Shown: positions 33,453 through 40,737 of the stretch, in pieces
Layout of the letters: each line of letters opens with the position of its first letter
How positions within the stretch are numbered: the first letter of the stretch is position 1
Virus record (IMG/VR): IMGVR_UViG_3300027985_000652
Location: 1-45,484 of that record
Length of the DNA stretch: 45,484 nucleotides
Source of the DNA: a virus
Direction: 5' to 3' (one strand)
Position numbers and translations under genes: made by a program
Notes under the pieces: model-generated
The model's database searches: none
What the model saw: only the letters and a program-made list of their open reading frames with translations
What the model was told of the DNA's origin: nothing

Positions 33453-35827
33453 TGAAACACGACGGAAACCTGACTATCGCAACCGGGCATAATGTAAATT
33501 CCCGAATATGGCACACCAAAGACATAGAATGGTCTGAACTCGTTGAAAAGTTATCTAAAGAACGCCGGACTTCTGAATCTTATAAAGATTTTATAAAAGC
33601 TTCAAAATCTGACCAGCTCCATATCAAAGGGGGCGGCGGTGGATATGTAGGAGGTTATCTCCGGGAAGGAAGGCGTAAGCCGGAAAATGTAGTATATCGG
33701 CAACTCTTAACTTTGGATATTGATTTTGCCCATGTGCAACTATGGGATGATCTGATACTATCCTTCCGAAATGCCGCCGTACTGCATTCTACGCATAAAC
33801 ATTGCAAAGAGGAGCCTCGTTTCCGTTTAATAATGCCTTTAGATCGTGAGGTAAGCCCGGATGAGTACGTGGCTATCGCAAGACAGGTAGCCGGAACAAT
33901 AGGTATCGATCTATTCGATAATACGACTTTCGAAACTAACCGCCTGATGTTCTGGCCGTCCTGCCCAAAGGATGCTGAGTACTATTTCAAATCGCAGGAC
34001 GCGCCGTGGCTTAACGCCGATGAGATACTAGCCTCCTATACCGATTGGACGGATTCGAGCCTGTGGCCTACGGCTGACCGCGAAGCTACCAAAATAGGGA
34101 TAAGCCTAAAAAAGCAACAAGACCCGCACGAAAAAGAAGGTATTGTAGGGTCTTTCTGCCGCTGTTATTCTATACAGGAAGCAATAGAGACCTATCTCGC
34201 TGAGGAATACTCCCCGGCCACGGAAGGGCGGTATACCTATACTAAAGGCTCTACCGCTGCGGGACTGGTGATTTATGAGGATAAATACGCCTATTCGCAC
34301 CACGGAACCGACCCGACGAGCGGGCTATTATGTAACGCTTTCGATCTGGTACGGGTTCACCGCTTTGGTCATTTGGATAGAAACCAGACCGAGATAGGCT
34401 CAAAATCGAAGAGTTTCAAAGCTATGCAGGATTTAGCCCGGGGTGATGAGAAAGTAAAGTTACTCATCGCGCGGGAGAATTTAGAGGCGGCGAAGTACGA
34501 TTTTAAAGAGCAGCCCGATACGTCCGAAGAAGCTTTAGAATGGGTAAAAGATTTAGAAGTCGATTCAAAAGGGAAATACCTTTCGACGGCGAATAATATA
34601 AACCTCATCTTTAAATACGATCCAAAACTTAAAGGCGTTTTTAAACAAAACGATTTTGATAATAAGAAGTACATATTTAAAAACGTTCCATGGAGAGATA
34701 TTCGAAAGCCTGAGCCTGTTAAAAATGTAGATTATTCGGGGGTGCGGAACTACATTGAAAGTATATACGGTATCTCGGGAGTAGTGAAAATCGAAGACGC
34801 GTTAAACCTTGAATTCGAAAGGCATTCCTTCCATCCTATACGTGAGTATTTAGAAGGTATCACTTGGGACGGGATTAAAAGGCTGGATACTTTATTGATA
34901 GACTATTATGGCGTGCGTGATAATCTCTATTCACGAGAGGCTTCACGAAAAACTTTAGTTGCGGCCGTGGCCAGAGTTTTCGAGCCGGGTGTTAAATACG
35001 ATACGGTTTTAACGTTAGTGGGCGCGCAGGGTACCGGAAAGAGTACCCTTGTTGAAAAGCTTGGGCGGGGCTGGTCGTCGGATACATTTACCACGGTTCA
35101 CGGGAAGGAAGCTTTCGAGCAGTTACAAGGGGCTTGGCTCATCGAAATGGCCGAACTCGCTGGGCTTCGTAAGGCGGAAGTAGAGAATATAAAGCATTTT
35201 ATTACAAAGCAAGTGGACACTTTCCGCCCGGCATACGGTCGCACCGCTGAAACTTTCCCGAGACAATGTATTTTCATAGCTACCACGAATAAACGCGATT
35301 TCCTGCGCGACCCCTCCGGAAACCGTCGTTTCCTCCCGGTAGATGTGGAGCCGAGCCGGGCGACAAAAGATATTTTTAAAATCACCGACGAAGAAATAAA
35401 CCAGCTCTGGGCAGAGGCGATGCACCTTTACAAAAAAGGCGAAAAGCTCTATATGACCAAAAAAGCCGAAAAAATGGCAAGTGTTGAGCAAAAGGCGCAC
35501 AGTGAAACAGATGAAAGGGCGGGAATTATAGAAATCTATCTCGAAAAGCCTTTACCGAAAGACTGGGAAGCTATGGATATTCTTGACCGTAGGGCGTACT
35601 ATGAAGCGGACGGAAAACCGCCGCGAGGGGCTTCGGTCAGGGATTACGTTTGTGTGGCTGAGATATGGTGCGAATGCCTCGGACATTCAAAGGAGAACAT
35701 GGATAGGTATAAAACCAGAGAACTAAACGATATATTACGCGGCTTAGATGGTTGGGTACAGTCAACCTCAACGAAAAACTTTAAACACTATGGAAAGCAG
35801 AAATACTATTACCGGGACTTATTTTGA
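33452..35827 (+). CDS. AEP-like primase fused to VapE-type P-loop helicase
   Basis: A 791-residue protein. The N-terminal part has AEP primase traits: acidic LDIDF (Asp89, Asp91), then STHKH and PRFRLIMPLDR, then TFETNRLMFWPS. The C-terminal part has Walker A GAQGTGKST (524-532), then EMAEL, and TNKRDFLRDPSGNRRFLPV, the signature of VapE/virulence-associated E helicases. Such fusions prime and unwind DNA for phage and plasmid replication. It is coupled to the polymerase gene. Together with polymerase, SSB and SNF2 helicase it gives a largely self-sufficient replisome. Confidence 0.85.
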   Translation: MKHDGNLTIATGHNVNSRIWHTKDIEWSELVEKLSKERRTSESYKDFIKASKSDQLHIKGGGGGYVGGYLREGRRKPENVVYRQLLTLDIDFAHVQLWDDLILSFRNAAVLHSTHKHCKEEPRFRLIMPLDREVSPDEYVAIARQVAGTIGIDLFDNTTFETNRLMFWPSCPKDAEYYFKSQDAPWLNADEILASYTDWTDSSLWPTADREATKIGISLKKQQDPHEKEGIVGSFCRCYSIQEAIETYLAEEYSPATEGRYTYTKGSTAAGLVIYEDKYAYSHHGTDPTSGLLCNAFDLVRVHRFGHLDRNQTEIGSKSKSFKAMQDLARGDEKVKLLIARENLEAAKYDFKEQPDTSEEALEWVKDLEVDSKGKYLSTANNINLIFKYDPKLKGVFKQNDFDNKKYIFKNVPWRDIRKPEPVKNVDYSGVRNYIESIYGISGVVKIEDALNLEFERHSFHPIREYLEGITWDGIKRLDTLLIDYYGVRDNLYSREASRKTLVAAVARVFEPGVKYDTVLTLVGAQGTGKSTLVEKLGRGWSSDTFTTVHGKEAFEQLQGAWLIEMAELAGLRKAEVENIKHFITKQVDTFRPAYGRTAETFPRQCIFIATTNKRDFLRDPSGNRRFLPVDVEPSRATKDIFKITDEEINQLWAEAMHLYKKGEKLYMTKKAEKMASVEQKAHSETDERAGIIEIYLEKPLPKDWEAMDILDRRAYYEADGKPPRGASVRDYVCVAEIWCECLGHSKENMDRYKTRELNDILRGLDGWVQSTSTKNFKHYGKQKYYYRDLF

Positions 35828-36305
35828 TTTCGGAATCTTTAAAGGCGATCGTTATAGGCACTTTGATAGCGTACTTTTACGGGCGATCCATAAGGCCTTT
35901 ACAGGCCGTACAAAAGTGAAGTTCATTTATAACGGGGTTACCTTAGTTGTATCCTCTGCCTCAGATCGCACGCGGATAAAAACCGCATTTTTAGAAGCGG
36001 AGCCGGGGGAAGTGTACGATTGTACCTTTGAAAAACCCGCCCGATTCGTCGCGCCGGAAAAGATTGAAGATTCTAACCCCATACAGCTAAAACCTGAAAG
36101 CTCTTACCCTTTATCCGAAGAGGCGGCGATAGCCGAAGTATGGGCGCGGTATATGCAGGAAGAACTAAAAAAGGGGGTGCCAGTACCAGAAAGTAAAGAT
36201 TATACTTTCGAAAGGCTCAATTTTCTCGGGATCACTGCCCGGCAGATGTTAATTATAAAGGGTATACTGTTTAAATACTGGATATATGGCGCGGAACTTA
36301 TTTAG
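35790..36305 (+). CDS. Hypothetical protein after the primase-helicase
   Basis: A 171-residue protein from ATG 35790, which overlaps the helicase end by 38 bases; an earlier in-frame ATG at 35748 would overlap by 80. Mixed alpha/beta with a basic first half (HKAFTGRTKVKFIYNG) and a helical, acidic second half (PLSEEAAIAEVWARYMQEEL). No signal peptide or enzyme motif. It overlaps the lipoprotein gene by 20 bases. Not recognised. Confidence 0.6.
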   Translation: MESRNTITGTYFDFGIFKGDRYRHFDSVLLRAIHKAFTGRTKVKFIYNGVTLVVSSASDRTRIKTAFLEAEPGEVYDCTFEKPARFVAPEKIEDSNPIQLKPESSYPLSEEAAIAEVWARYMQEELKKGVPVPESKDYTFERLNFLGITARQMLIIKGILFKYWIYGAELI

Positions 36306-36888
36306 CTCGATACTTGTTTGCGCTATTTTCAGCGCGTGTAACCCTGACTTATGCCCTGAGCCTGTTAATTGCGCCCTTACTTATAAGGGTATTGATACTG
36401 TTAACGGAGTGCCTTATTTAGTAGGTTCTGATAAAAAATACTACGTAATAAAAGATACTACGCTTTGGCGTATTACTTTTAAAGATACGGTAATCCTTAA
36501 ATGGGTTCTTAAAGATTCATCGATACTAAAACCCCCGAGAAAAACGCTTCTGAGTATCGAGGCCAAGGGTTCAGTCTGCCAAAACGTATGGCCTGAATTA
36601 GAGCTTTGGGTAAACGGGTCAAAAGTTAGAAATTTAACCGTGGATTACGCCTCTTTTAATACGTACCTATTAAATTTAGATTTCTACGATTACGAAATAA
36701 AGTCTTTAGAAATCACTTTTATAAATGATAAATATTCCCCTGAAACAGATGAGGATAGGAACGTATGGGTTAACGGCGTTTATTTAAACAGCACACGCCA
36801 AAAAATCAAAGAACTAACCGGGGGCGTGTATTATGGGGGCGAGATAATACTCATGGCCGGGAACGGCTCTATAGTAGTACAGTTATGA
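36286..36888 (+). CDS. Lipoprotein with CBM60-like domain
   Basis: A 200-residue protein. The N-terminal signal has a lipobox (FSAC, Cys18), so the mature protein should be lipid-anchored in the host envelope. The C-terminal domain (about residues 90-175) has VWPELELWVNG..., then TFINDKYSPETDEDRNVWV, with Asn147, Asp148, Asp155, Asp157, Arg158 and Asn159. This ND.Y.....DRN pattern is that of Ca-dependent xylan-binding modules (CBM60/CBM36-like). A sugar-binding surface lipoprotein amid replication genes suggests a cargo gene, for example for superinfection exclusion or surface change. Role inferred. It overlaps both neighbours slightly. Confidence 0.65.
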   Translation: MARNLFSSILVCAIFSACNPDLCPEPVNCALTYKGIDTVNGVPYLVGSDKKYYVIKDTTLWRITFKDTVILKWVLKDSSILKPPRKTLLSIEAKGSVCQNVWPELELWVNGSKVRNLTVDYASFNTYLLNLDFYDYEIKSLEITFINDKYSPETDEDRNVWVNGVYLNSTRQKIKELTGGVYYGGEIILMAGNGSIVVQL

Positions 36889-37157
36889 CCGTGTATTCAG
36901 AAAAATATCTCGAAAGGAAACTCAGGCAGGAGGTCGAAAAACACGGAGGCTTAGCTATTAAATTAGTCGCCGTACATTTTATAGGGCTGCCAGATAGGCT
37001 TTGCTTGTTACCCGGCGGGCGTTTGTTTTTTGCCGAGATAAAAACTACGGGCGAAAAGCCAACACGATTACAATTACATGTACATTGTAAATTAAGAGTT
37101 TTAGGTTTTAACGTCCATATTATAGACACCCTTGAAAAATGCTTATCATTAATATAG
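36885..37157 (+). CDS. VRR-NUC domain nuclease
   Basis: A 90-residue minimal VRR-NUC protein. GLPDRL with Asp37, then FFAEIK with Glu51 and Lys53, then TTGEKPTRLQ make the complete PD-(D/E)XK core. Stand-alone VRR-NUC proteins occur in many phages and are thought to act on branched DNA or replication intermediates. Its start overlaps the lipoprotein stop by 4 bases and its end overlaps a membrane micro-ORF by 19 bases. Confidence 0.85.
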   Translation: MTVYSEKYLERKLRQEVEKHGGLAIKLVAVHFIGLPDRLCLLPGGRLFFAEIKTTGEKPTRLQLHVHCKLRVLGFNVHIIDTLEKCLSLI

Positions 37158-37219
37158 CCGTATCCGTGTTTCTTTTATTTATTCTGATAGTTTTTATAGA
37201 CACTTGGAAAAAATTGTAA
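37139..37219 (+). CDS. 26-residue membrane microprotein
   Basis: MLIINIAVSVFLLFILIVFI followed by DTWKKL: one membrane segment with a basic end. It overlaps the nuclease gene by 19 bases and its stop overlaps the operator of the next promoter. It resembles in size and plan the microproteins at 38067, 41822 and 44254. Translation is not proven. Confidence 0.4.
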   Translation: MLIINIAVSVFLLFILIVFIDTWKKL

Positions 37220-37234
37220 CTTTTTGTTACTTTG
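37216..37234 (+). promoter_or_regulatory. Promoter with operator-like repeat, copy 2
   Basis: GTAAC-TTTTT-GTTAC (37216-37230) followed by TTTG and then CCCGTAAAAG. The layout copies the sites at 28805 and 43481, but one base is missing between GTTAC and TTTG, so the -7 box is a weaker match. It stands just before the cassette region; it may drive the YopX and duplicated HTH genes. Confidence 0.6.
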
Positions 37235-37359
37235 TCCCGTAAAAGATAAGACGATGAAACACAAATATAAATCAAAGCTTGCTTATAACGGTGGTAATAT
37301 GGCATCGAAAGCCAACCTGTACGCAACACACTTAATTAATGGCACAACTGCATAAATTA

Positions 37360-37404
37360 GCACTAACGCCTGTATGTTTTATGATGCGGTGTTAGGCTTA
37401 GTAC
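37360..37404 (+). repeat. attC-like junction before YopX gene 1
   Basis: ACTAACGCC (37362-37370) can pair with GCGGTGTTAG (37386-37395), with one mismatch, around a short loop. It ends in GTTAGGC, which is the only junction that fits the classical integron core GTTRRRY. The sequence upstream (37240-37359) has no gene; the preceding unit seems to be a remnant. Confidence 0.5.
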
Positions 37405-37824
37405 GGTAAATAATGAGACAACTTAAATTCAGAGCTTGGGATAAAAGCGACAATAAAATAATAAACGATATTTATCCTGCAACTAACGGAGATGTAGCAG
37501 GAGATTACAATGGTAGGTTTTGCCTTAGACTACCTGCTGAACGTGTAGTGATAGATCAATACATAGGCATTAATGATAAAAATGGAGTAGAAATATATGA
37601 GGGTGATTATTTAGTTGACCGCTACCCGATTGACGAAGAAGATTTAAGTAAAGGTTACAATGAAAGCTTATTACCTGTTGCTTGGTGTGATAAACAGCTT
37701 TGTTGGTGTGTAGATGCTTCATTTGCAAAAGATGGCAGTTACTTAACTTCTTTGGTGGAATATTTCGGGGAGTTTTTAGAAGTAAAAGGTAATATACACG
37801 AACGAACGTAGTATTAAGCCTAAC
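37391..37824 (+). repeat. Cassette 1: private inverted repeats around YopX gene 1
   Basis: GTTAGGCTTAGTAC (37391-37404) and GTATTAAGCCTAAC (37811-37824) are complementary at 13 of 14 positions and enclose the gene at 37413. The right copy overlaps the gene's stop codon. Directly after it the duplicated HTH gene begins (37828), so the rest of an attC is missing. Confidence 0.7.
37413..37811 (+). CDS. YopX-family protein 1
   Basis: A 132-residue protein with the YopX signature: opening LKFRAWDKSDNKI, then YIGINDKNGVEIYEGDYL, and a closing EFLEVKGNIHE. The family is common in phages and mobile elements; its function is unknown. The gene is the sole content of a unit bounded by inverted repeats. 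A related protein sits at 39354. Confidence 0.85.
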   Translation: MRQLKFRAWDKSDNKIINDIYPATNGDVAGDYNGRFCLRLPAERVVIDQYIGINDKNGVEIYEGDYLVDRYPIDEEDLSKGYNESLLPVAWCDKQLCWCVDASFAKDGSYLTSLVEYFGEFLEVKGNIHERT

Positions 37825-37827
37825 GCT

Positions 37828-38070
37828 ATGCAAACCAAAGACTTAGAAAGCAGAATTGCAAAATATTGTAAGGATAACCCATACGAAGCGATGCGTACCG
37901 CTGAACTTATTTACAAAAAATTGCAAATGCTACCAGTACGTGAATTTGCAGCAATTAGCACACTGTCAGAAAAAACAGTTTACAATATGGTTTCCGATCT
38001 TGAGAATGCAAAAATTGAGGTCGCCGTATTAGGCGGCATTAAATTCATCCCTAAAATTTTAAACCCATGA
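37828..38070 (+). CDS. Small HTH protein, copy 1
   Basis: An 80-residue protein. The helical N-terminal half (ESRIAKYCKDNPYEAMRTAEL) is followed by a helix-turn-helix-like segment (VREFAAISTLSEKTVYNMVS, residues 37-56) and a beta-like end (VAVLGGIKFIPKIL). It differs from copy 2 (41583) at only eight residues, five of them between 36 and 49 in the HTH. Likely a DNA-binding regulator. The ATG lies four bases after the end repeat of the YopX cassette, so its original leader has been replaced. Confidence 0.65.
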   Translation: MQTKDLESRIAKYCKDNPYEAMRTAELIYKKLQMLPVREFAAISTLSEKTVYNMVSDLENAKIEVAVLGGIKFIPKILNP

Positions 38071-38143
38071 ACGAAGATTTTAACCCTAAAGGCTGCCGGA
38101 ATCTATTTATTCTCTTATTCGTAATACTTCTAATATTGGTGAT
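37828..38143 (+). repeat. 316-bp direct repeat, left copy
   Basis: Matches 41583-41898 over 316 bases without gaps. The first about 100 and last about 135 bases are nearly identical; the middle differs at many positions. It covers a small HTH gene and the start of a membrane microprotein. The two copies flank 3439 bases of cassette array. Recombination between them would release a 3755-base circle. Confidence 0.95.
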
Positions 38144-38168
38144 ATACACGTATATAAAACGGAAGTAA
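38067..38168 (+). CDS. 33-residue membrane microprotein, copy 1
   Basis: MNEDFNPKGCRN followed by a hydrophobic stretch (LFILLFVILLILVIYTYI) and KRK. The ATG overlaps the HTH stop (ATGA). Copy 2 (41822) shares the first 26 residues and then ends differently where the direct repeat stops. Coupled translation and duplication of both genes together support a real gene pair. Confidence 0.5.
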   Translation: MNEDFNPKGCRNLFILLFVILLILVIYTYIKRK

Positions 38169-38257
38169 AAAGGGGGGAGAAAAAAGAAAAGAAAAAGACT
38201 TAACCCGCGAATGTTATTTACGAGAGCAGAACTTAAAGCACTTGTTTATAACGTATG

Positions 38258-39128
38258 GTTGTATGAAACGTAGCGACCAAGTTGCAGAAAAGTTGATTAA
38301 ATGAACAGAACTAAAAAATTAAAAATAGGGAGGGCTTTTTATGAAATATATGGGAAGTAAAAACAGAATTGCAAAGCACATATTGCCAATAATGCTTGAA
38401 TACAAAACACCCGAAATGTATTGGGTTGAACCTTTTGTTGGTGGTGCAAATATGATTGATAAGGTAGAAGGAAGGCGAATAGGTGCAGACTTGAACCCAT
38501 TTTTAATAGACGCTTTAATTGCAATAAGAGACTGCATAACCGACTTACCTAGAAATAACAAGGAGTTTACTGAAGCTGATTACAAAAAACTTAGAGCGAA
38601 CAATGACTATAAATACAAAGGCTATGCAGGGTTTGCATTTAGTTACAGTGGAAAATGGCTTGGAGGTTGGTGTAGGGATGGGAAAGGCAAGCGTGACTAT
38701 GTACAGGAGGCTTACAGGAATGCCTTAAACCAAAGCCCTAAACTAAAAGGCATTAGATTTGTTTGTGATAACTACCAAGATTTAGAAATACCACCAAACA
38801 GCTTGATTTATTGCGACCCACCATACGAAGGGACTACAAAATACAAAGACGACTTTAGTCACGGAGCTTTTTGGCAATGGTGTAGAAATAAAGCCAAGGA
38901 AGGACATAAGGTGTTTGTGAGTGAGTATAACGCACCGAAAGACTTTGAGTGTTTATGGCAAAAAGAAATAGTGAGTAGCTTAACAAAAGAGACTGGAAGT
39001 AAGACTGGAGTAGAGAAGCTTTTTACCCAAATGGTTTTGTAAAAACCAAAGTGCGTGGGCTTTTTAATTTTTGACCAAACAACACCAATGCTGATTAAAT
39101 GAACGAACCTAGCTATGTTTTATACAAC
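38258..39128 (+). repeat. Cassette 2: private inverted repeats around the Dam-like methylase
   Basis: GTTGTATGAAACGTAGC (38258-38274) and GCTATGTTTTATACAAC (39112-39128) are complementary at 15 of 17 positions. Inside, a GACCAA...TTGATTAAATGAAC motif is found near both ends (38275 and 39073). A weaker gene-free pair, GTTATTTACGAG (38213) and CTTGTTTATAAC (38241), lies directly upstream. Confidence 0.7.
38341..39042 (+). CDS. DNA adenine methylase, D12 class (Dam-like)
   Basis: A 233-residue protein. The opening MKYMGSKNRIAKHILP and EPFVGGANM form the AdoMet-binding motif I, and YCDPPYEG (Asp159-Tyr162) is the catalytic DPPY motif. No matching restriction gene is seen, so it is likely a solitary methylase used for protection of phage DNA from host restriction. 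The gene fills an inverted-repeat-bounded unit. Its 3' end shares a short tail with the other two methylase genes, with the stop codon in a small hairpin (GGTTTTG-TAA-AAACC). Confidence 0.9.
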   Translation: MKYMGSKNRIAKHILPIMLEYKTPEMYWVEPFVGGANMIDKVEGRRIGADLNPFLIDALIAIRDCITDLPRNNKEFTEADYKKLRANNDYKYKGYAGFAFSYSGKWLGGWCRDGKGKRDYVQEAYRNALNQSPKLKGIRFVCDNYQDLEIPPNSLIYCDPPYEGTTKYKDDFSHGAFWQWCRNKAKEGHKVFVSEYNAPKDFECLWQKEIVSSLTKETGSKTGVEKLFTQMVL

Positions 39129-39130
39129 GT

Positions 39131-39217
39131 GTTAGCAACTGTGCCTTATTTTTGGACAGCGAACGACACAACCAAAACATAGCAAAGGTTTATAGATTGA
39201 AAGGCATTGTTGCTAAC
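39131..39217 (+). repeat. Gene-free cassette-like unit
   Basis: GTTAGCAACTGTGCC (39131-39145) and GGCATTGTTGCTAAC (39203-39217) are complementary at 13 of 15 positions and enclose 57 bases without a reading frame. It begins two bases after the AAC that ends cassette 2, so the two units abut (AAC-GT-GTT). Confidence 0.6.
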
Positions 39218-39303
39218 GGCTACTTATATGAGTAGTAGCCGATTTGAAACATTAACTTTGAAATAATTACAAATGTTAAACAGAGTGATAAGCCCTAATA
39301 ATT

Positions 39304-39343
39304 GCACTACAACGGCTATTACTTATATAAATTGTTGTAGTGC
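39304..39343 (+). repeat. attC-like hairpin before YopX gene 2
   Basis: GCACTACAAC (39304-39313) and GTTGTAGTGC (39334-39343) form a perfect 10-bp inverted repeat with a 20-base loop. The same left arm recurs after the gene at 39721. Confidence 0.75.
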
Positions 39344-39730
39344 GTTTTGAGCGATGGCAAATCATAGACTTAAATTTAGAGCTTGGAATAAAGAAAGCAA
39401 TAAAATGATGCTGTGGGCGGACATACAGCGATTTAAAAACTTAAACAAACTTATTAGCCTTGATCATGTAATTGTACAGCAGTTTACTGGATTGTGCGAT
39501 AAACACGGAATTGAAATATATGAAGGTGATATACTTAGCGACTGGACTGAAACGGATGAAGGTTTAGTTCAAAGCAAGATGCAAGTGTTTTGGGAAGCTA
39601 AAATGGGGGCTTGGTTGCTTGATAATAGCTATGGGCAAAATAAAAGTAGCGGCGATTTGCTTTCGGATGAACTTGCAGGCTTTGCTTATGAAATTACTGG
39701 CAATGTGTGCGTAGGCTAATGCACTACAAC
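39334..39730 (+). repeat. Cassette 3: private inverted repeats around YopX gene 2
   Basis: GTTGTAGTGC (39334-39343) and GCACTACAAC (39721-39730), complementary at all ten positions, enclose the gene at 39354. The right copy starts directly after the stop codon. Confidence 0.75.
39354..39719 (+). CDS. YopX-family protein 2
   Basis: A 121-residue protein of the same family as the gene at 37413: opening LKFRAWNKESNKMM, then QQFTGLCDKHGIEIYEGDIL, and a closing YEITGNVC. Only the family signature positions are shared with copy 1, so they are old relatives and not a recent duplication. Unknown function. It is the sole gene of its unit. Confidence 0.85.
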   Translation: MANHRLKFRAWNKESNKMMLWADIQRFKNLNKLISLDHVIVQQFTGLCDKHGIEIYEGDILSDWTETDEGLVQSKMQVFWEAKMGAWLLDNSYGQNKSSGDLLSDELAGFAYEITGNVCVG

Positions 39731-39777
39731 GTAATGAATATGTGGAGGCTGAGGTACGAAGCTTACATATATTTGGT

Positions 39778-40732
39778 GTTAGTTGCTGTACGGGCAAATT
39801 AGTACCAAAGTTGATTAAATAGACGAATGTAAAATTTTTAAAAGCGAAGCGATGGCAAAAATAAGTTTAGATAAATACTACACACCTTCTGATTTAGCAG
39901 AATACTGTGTAAAGAAAACAAAAGAAGTAATTGGAGCTAAAAACATTACAGAATGGCTTGAACCAAGTGCAGGGGCAGGTGTGTTTTTACCTTACTTAGA
40001 CAATAACTACCTTGCATTTGATATTGAACCAGAAGCGGAAAATATTGAACAAAAGAACTACCTTGAATTAGATTTGCCGTACTTTAAAGGTAGGTGTGTG
40101 ATTGGAAACCCCCCGTTTGGAACAAGGAATACATTAAGTGTAAAGTTTTATAAAAACAGCTTAAAATATGGTGACTATATAGCTTTTATATTACCTGCAA
40201 GCCAATACAACAACAACCAACAATTGTATGAGTTTGATATGGTTTATAGTGAGCTTTTGCCTATTGTTGAGTATTGTGGCGTAAAACTACAATGCGTATT
40301 TAATATTTATAAGAGACCAAATGGAGGGTTAAATACAAGCCCAATAAACTATAAGCTAAAAGATGTAACAGTGACGGAGTACCGAAGGAATGGAACATAC
40401 CCTAAACCAAAAGATTATGACTTTGGTATGTGTACTTGGGGGAATGTAGGTAAGAAGGTTGATTATGTAGGGCAATTTGCACAAGAAAATTACATTAAAG
40501 TAAACAACGTAACACACAAGGATGAGGTGATTAAGTTAATGACTGAAACAGATTGGAAAAATTTATACCCATGTATTAGTACACCGAAAATACAAACTTG
40601 GAAAATTTACAAATACTTACGGGAGCAAATACCCCAATTGGTTTGAAAAACCAAAAGTGCGGTGGGGCTTTTGAAAATTGACAAGTTAGCACTACACTTG
40701 ATTAAATGAACGAAAGTAGTATTGCAACTAAC
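39778..40732 (+). repeat. Cassette 4: private inverted repeats around the NPPF methylase
   Basis: GTTAGTTGC (39778-39786) and GCAACTAAC (40724-40732) are perfectly complementary; extended to 14 bases the match is 12 of 14 (39778-39791 and 40719-40732). TTGATTAAAT motifs lie near both ends. Confidence 0.75.
39852..40646 (+). CDS. N6-adenine DNA methyltransferase (NPPF type)
   Basis: A 264-residue protein with YYTPSDLAEY near the start, AdoMet motif I EPSAGAGVFL (residues 37-46) and catalytic motif NPPFG (Asn86-Phe89). It is shorter than typical type I or II methylases and has no obvious target-recognition domain, so the target is unclear. Presumed role: protective DNA modification. The 3' end carries the shared hairpin tail with the stop inside (TTGGTTTGAAAAACCAA). 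Confidence 0.85.
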   Translation: MAKISLDKYYTPSDLAEYCVKKTKEVIGAKNITEWLEPSAGAGVFLPYLDNNYLAFDIEPEAENIEQKNYLELDLPYFKGRCVIGNPPFGTRNTLSVKFYKNSLKYGDYIAFILPASQYNNNQQLYEFDMVYSELLPIVEYCGVKLQCVFNIYKRPNGGLNTSPINYKLKDVTVTEYRRNGTYPKPKDYDFGMCTWGNVGKKVDYVGQFAQENYIKVNNVTHKDEVIKLMTETDWKNLYPCISTPKIQTWKIYKYLREQIPQLV

Positions 40733-40737
40733 GAATA

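Larger units (their letters stand above)
39043..39353 (+). other. 311-base gene-free stretch of repeats
   Basis: No credible gene. In order it holds: the shared methylase tail (39043-39065), motif TTGATTAAATGAAC (39091), the right end of cassette 2 (39112-39128), a gene-free cassette (39131-39217), a hairpin GGCTACT...AGTAGCC (39219-39240), an A/T-rich stretch, and the junction hairpin GCACTACAAC...GTTGTAGTGC (39304-39343) before YopX gene 2. Confidence 0.75.
38293..40711 (+). repeat. Dispersed motif TTGATTAAATGAAC, four copies
   Basis: Copies at 38293-38306, 39091-39104 (first base C), 39811-39824 (AGAC ending) and 40698-40711. Each of the first two methylase units has one copy near its start and one near its end. 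Context before it is also shared in part (GACCAA or GACAAG, 17-19 bases upstream). It may be a recombination, processing or promoter signal. Confidence 0.75.
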
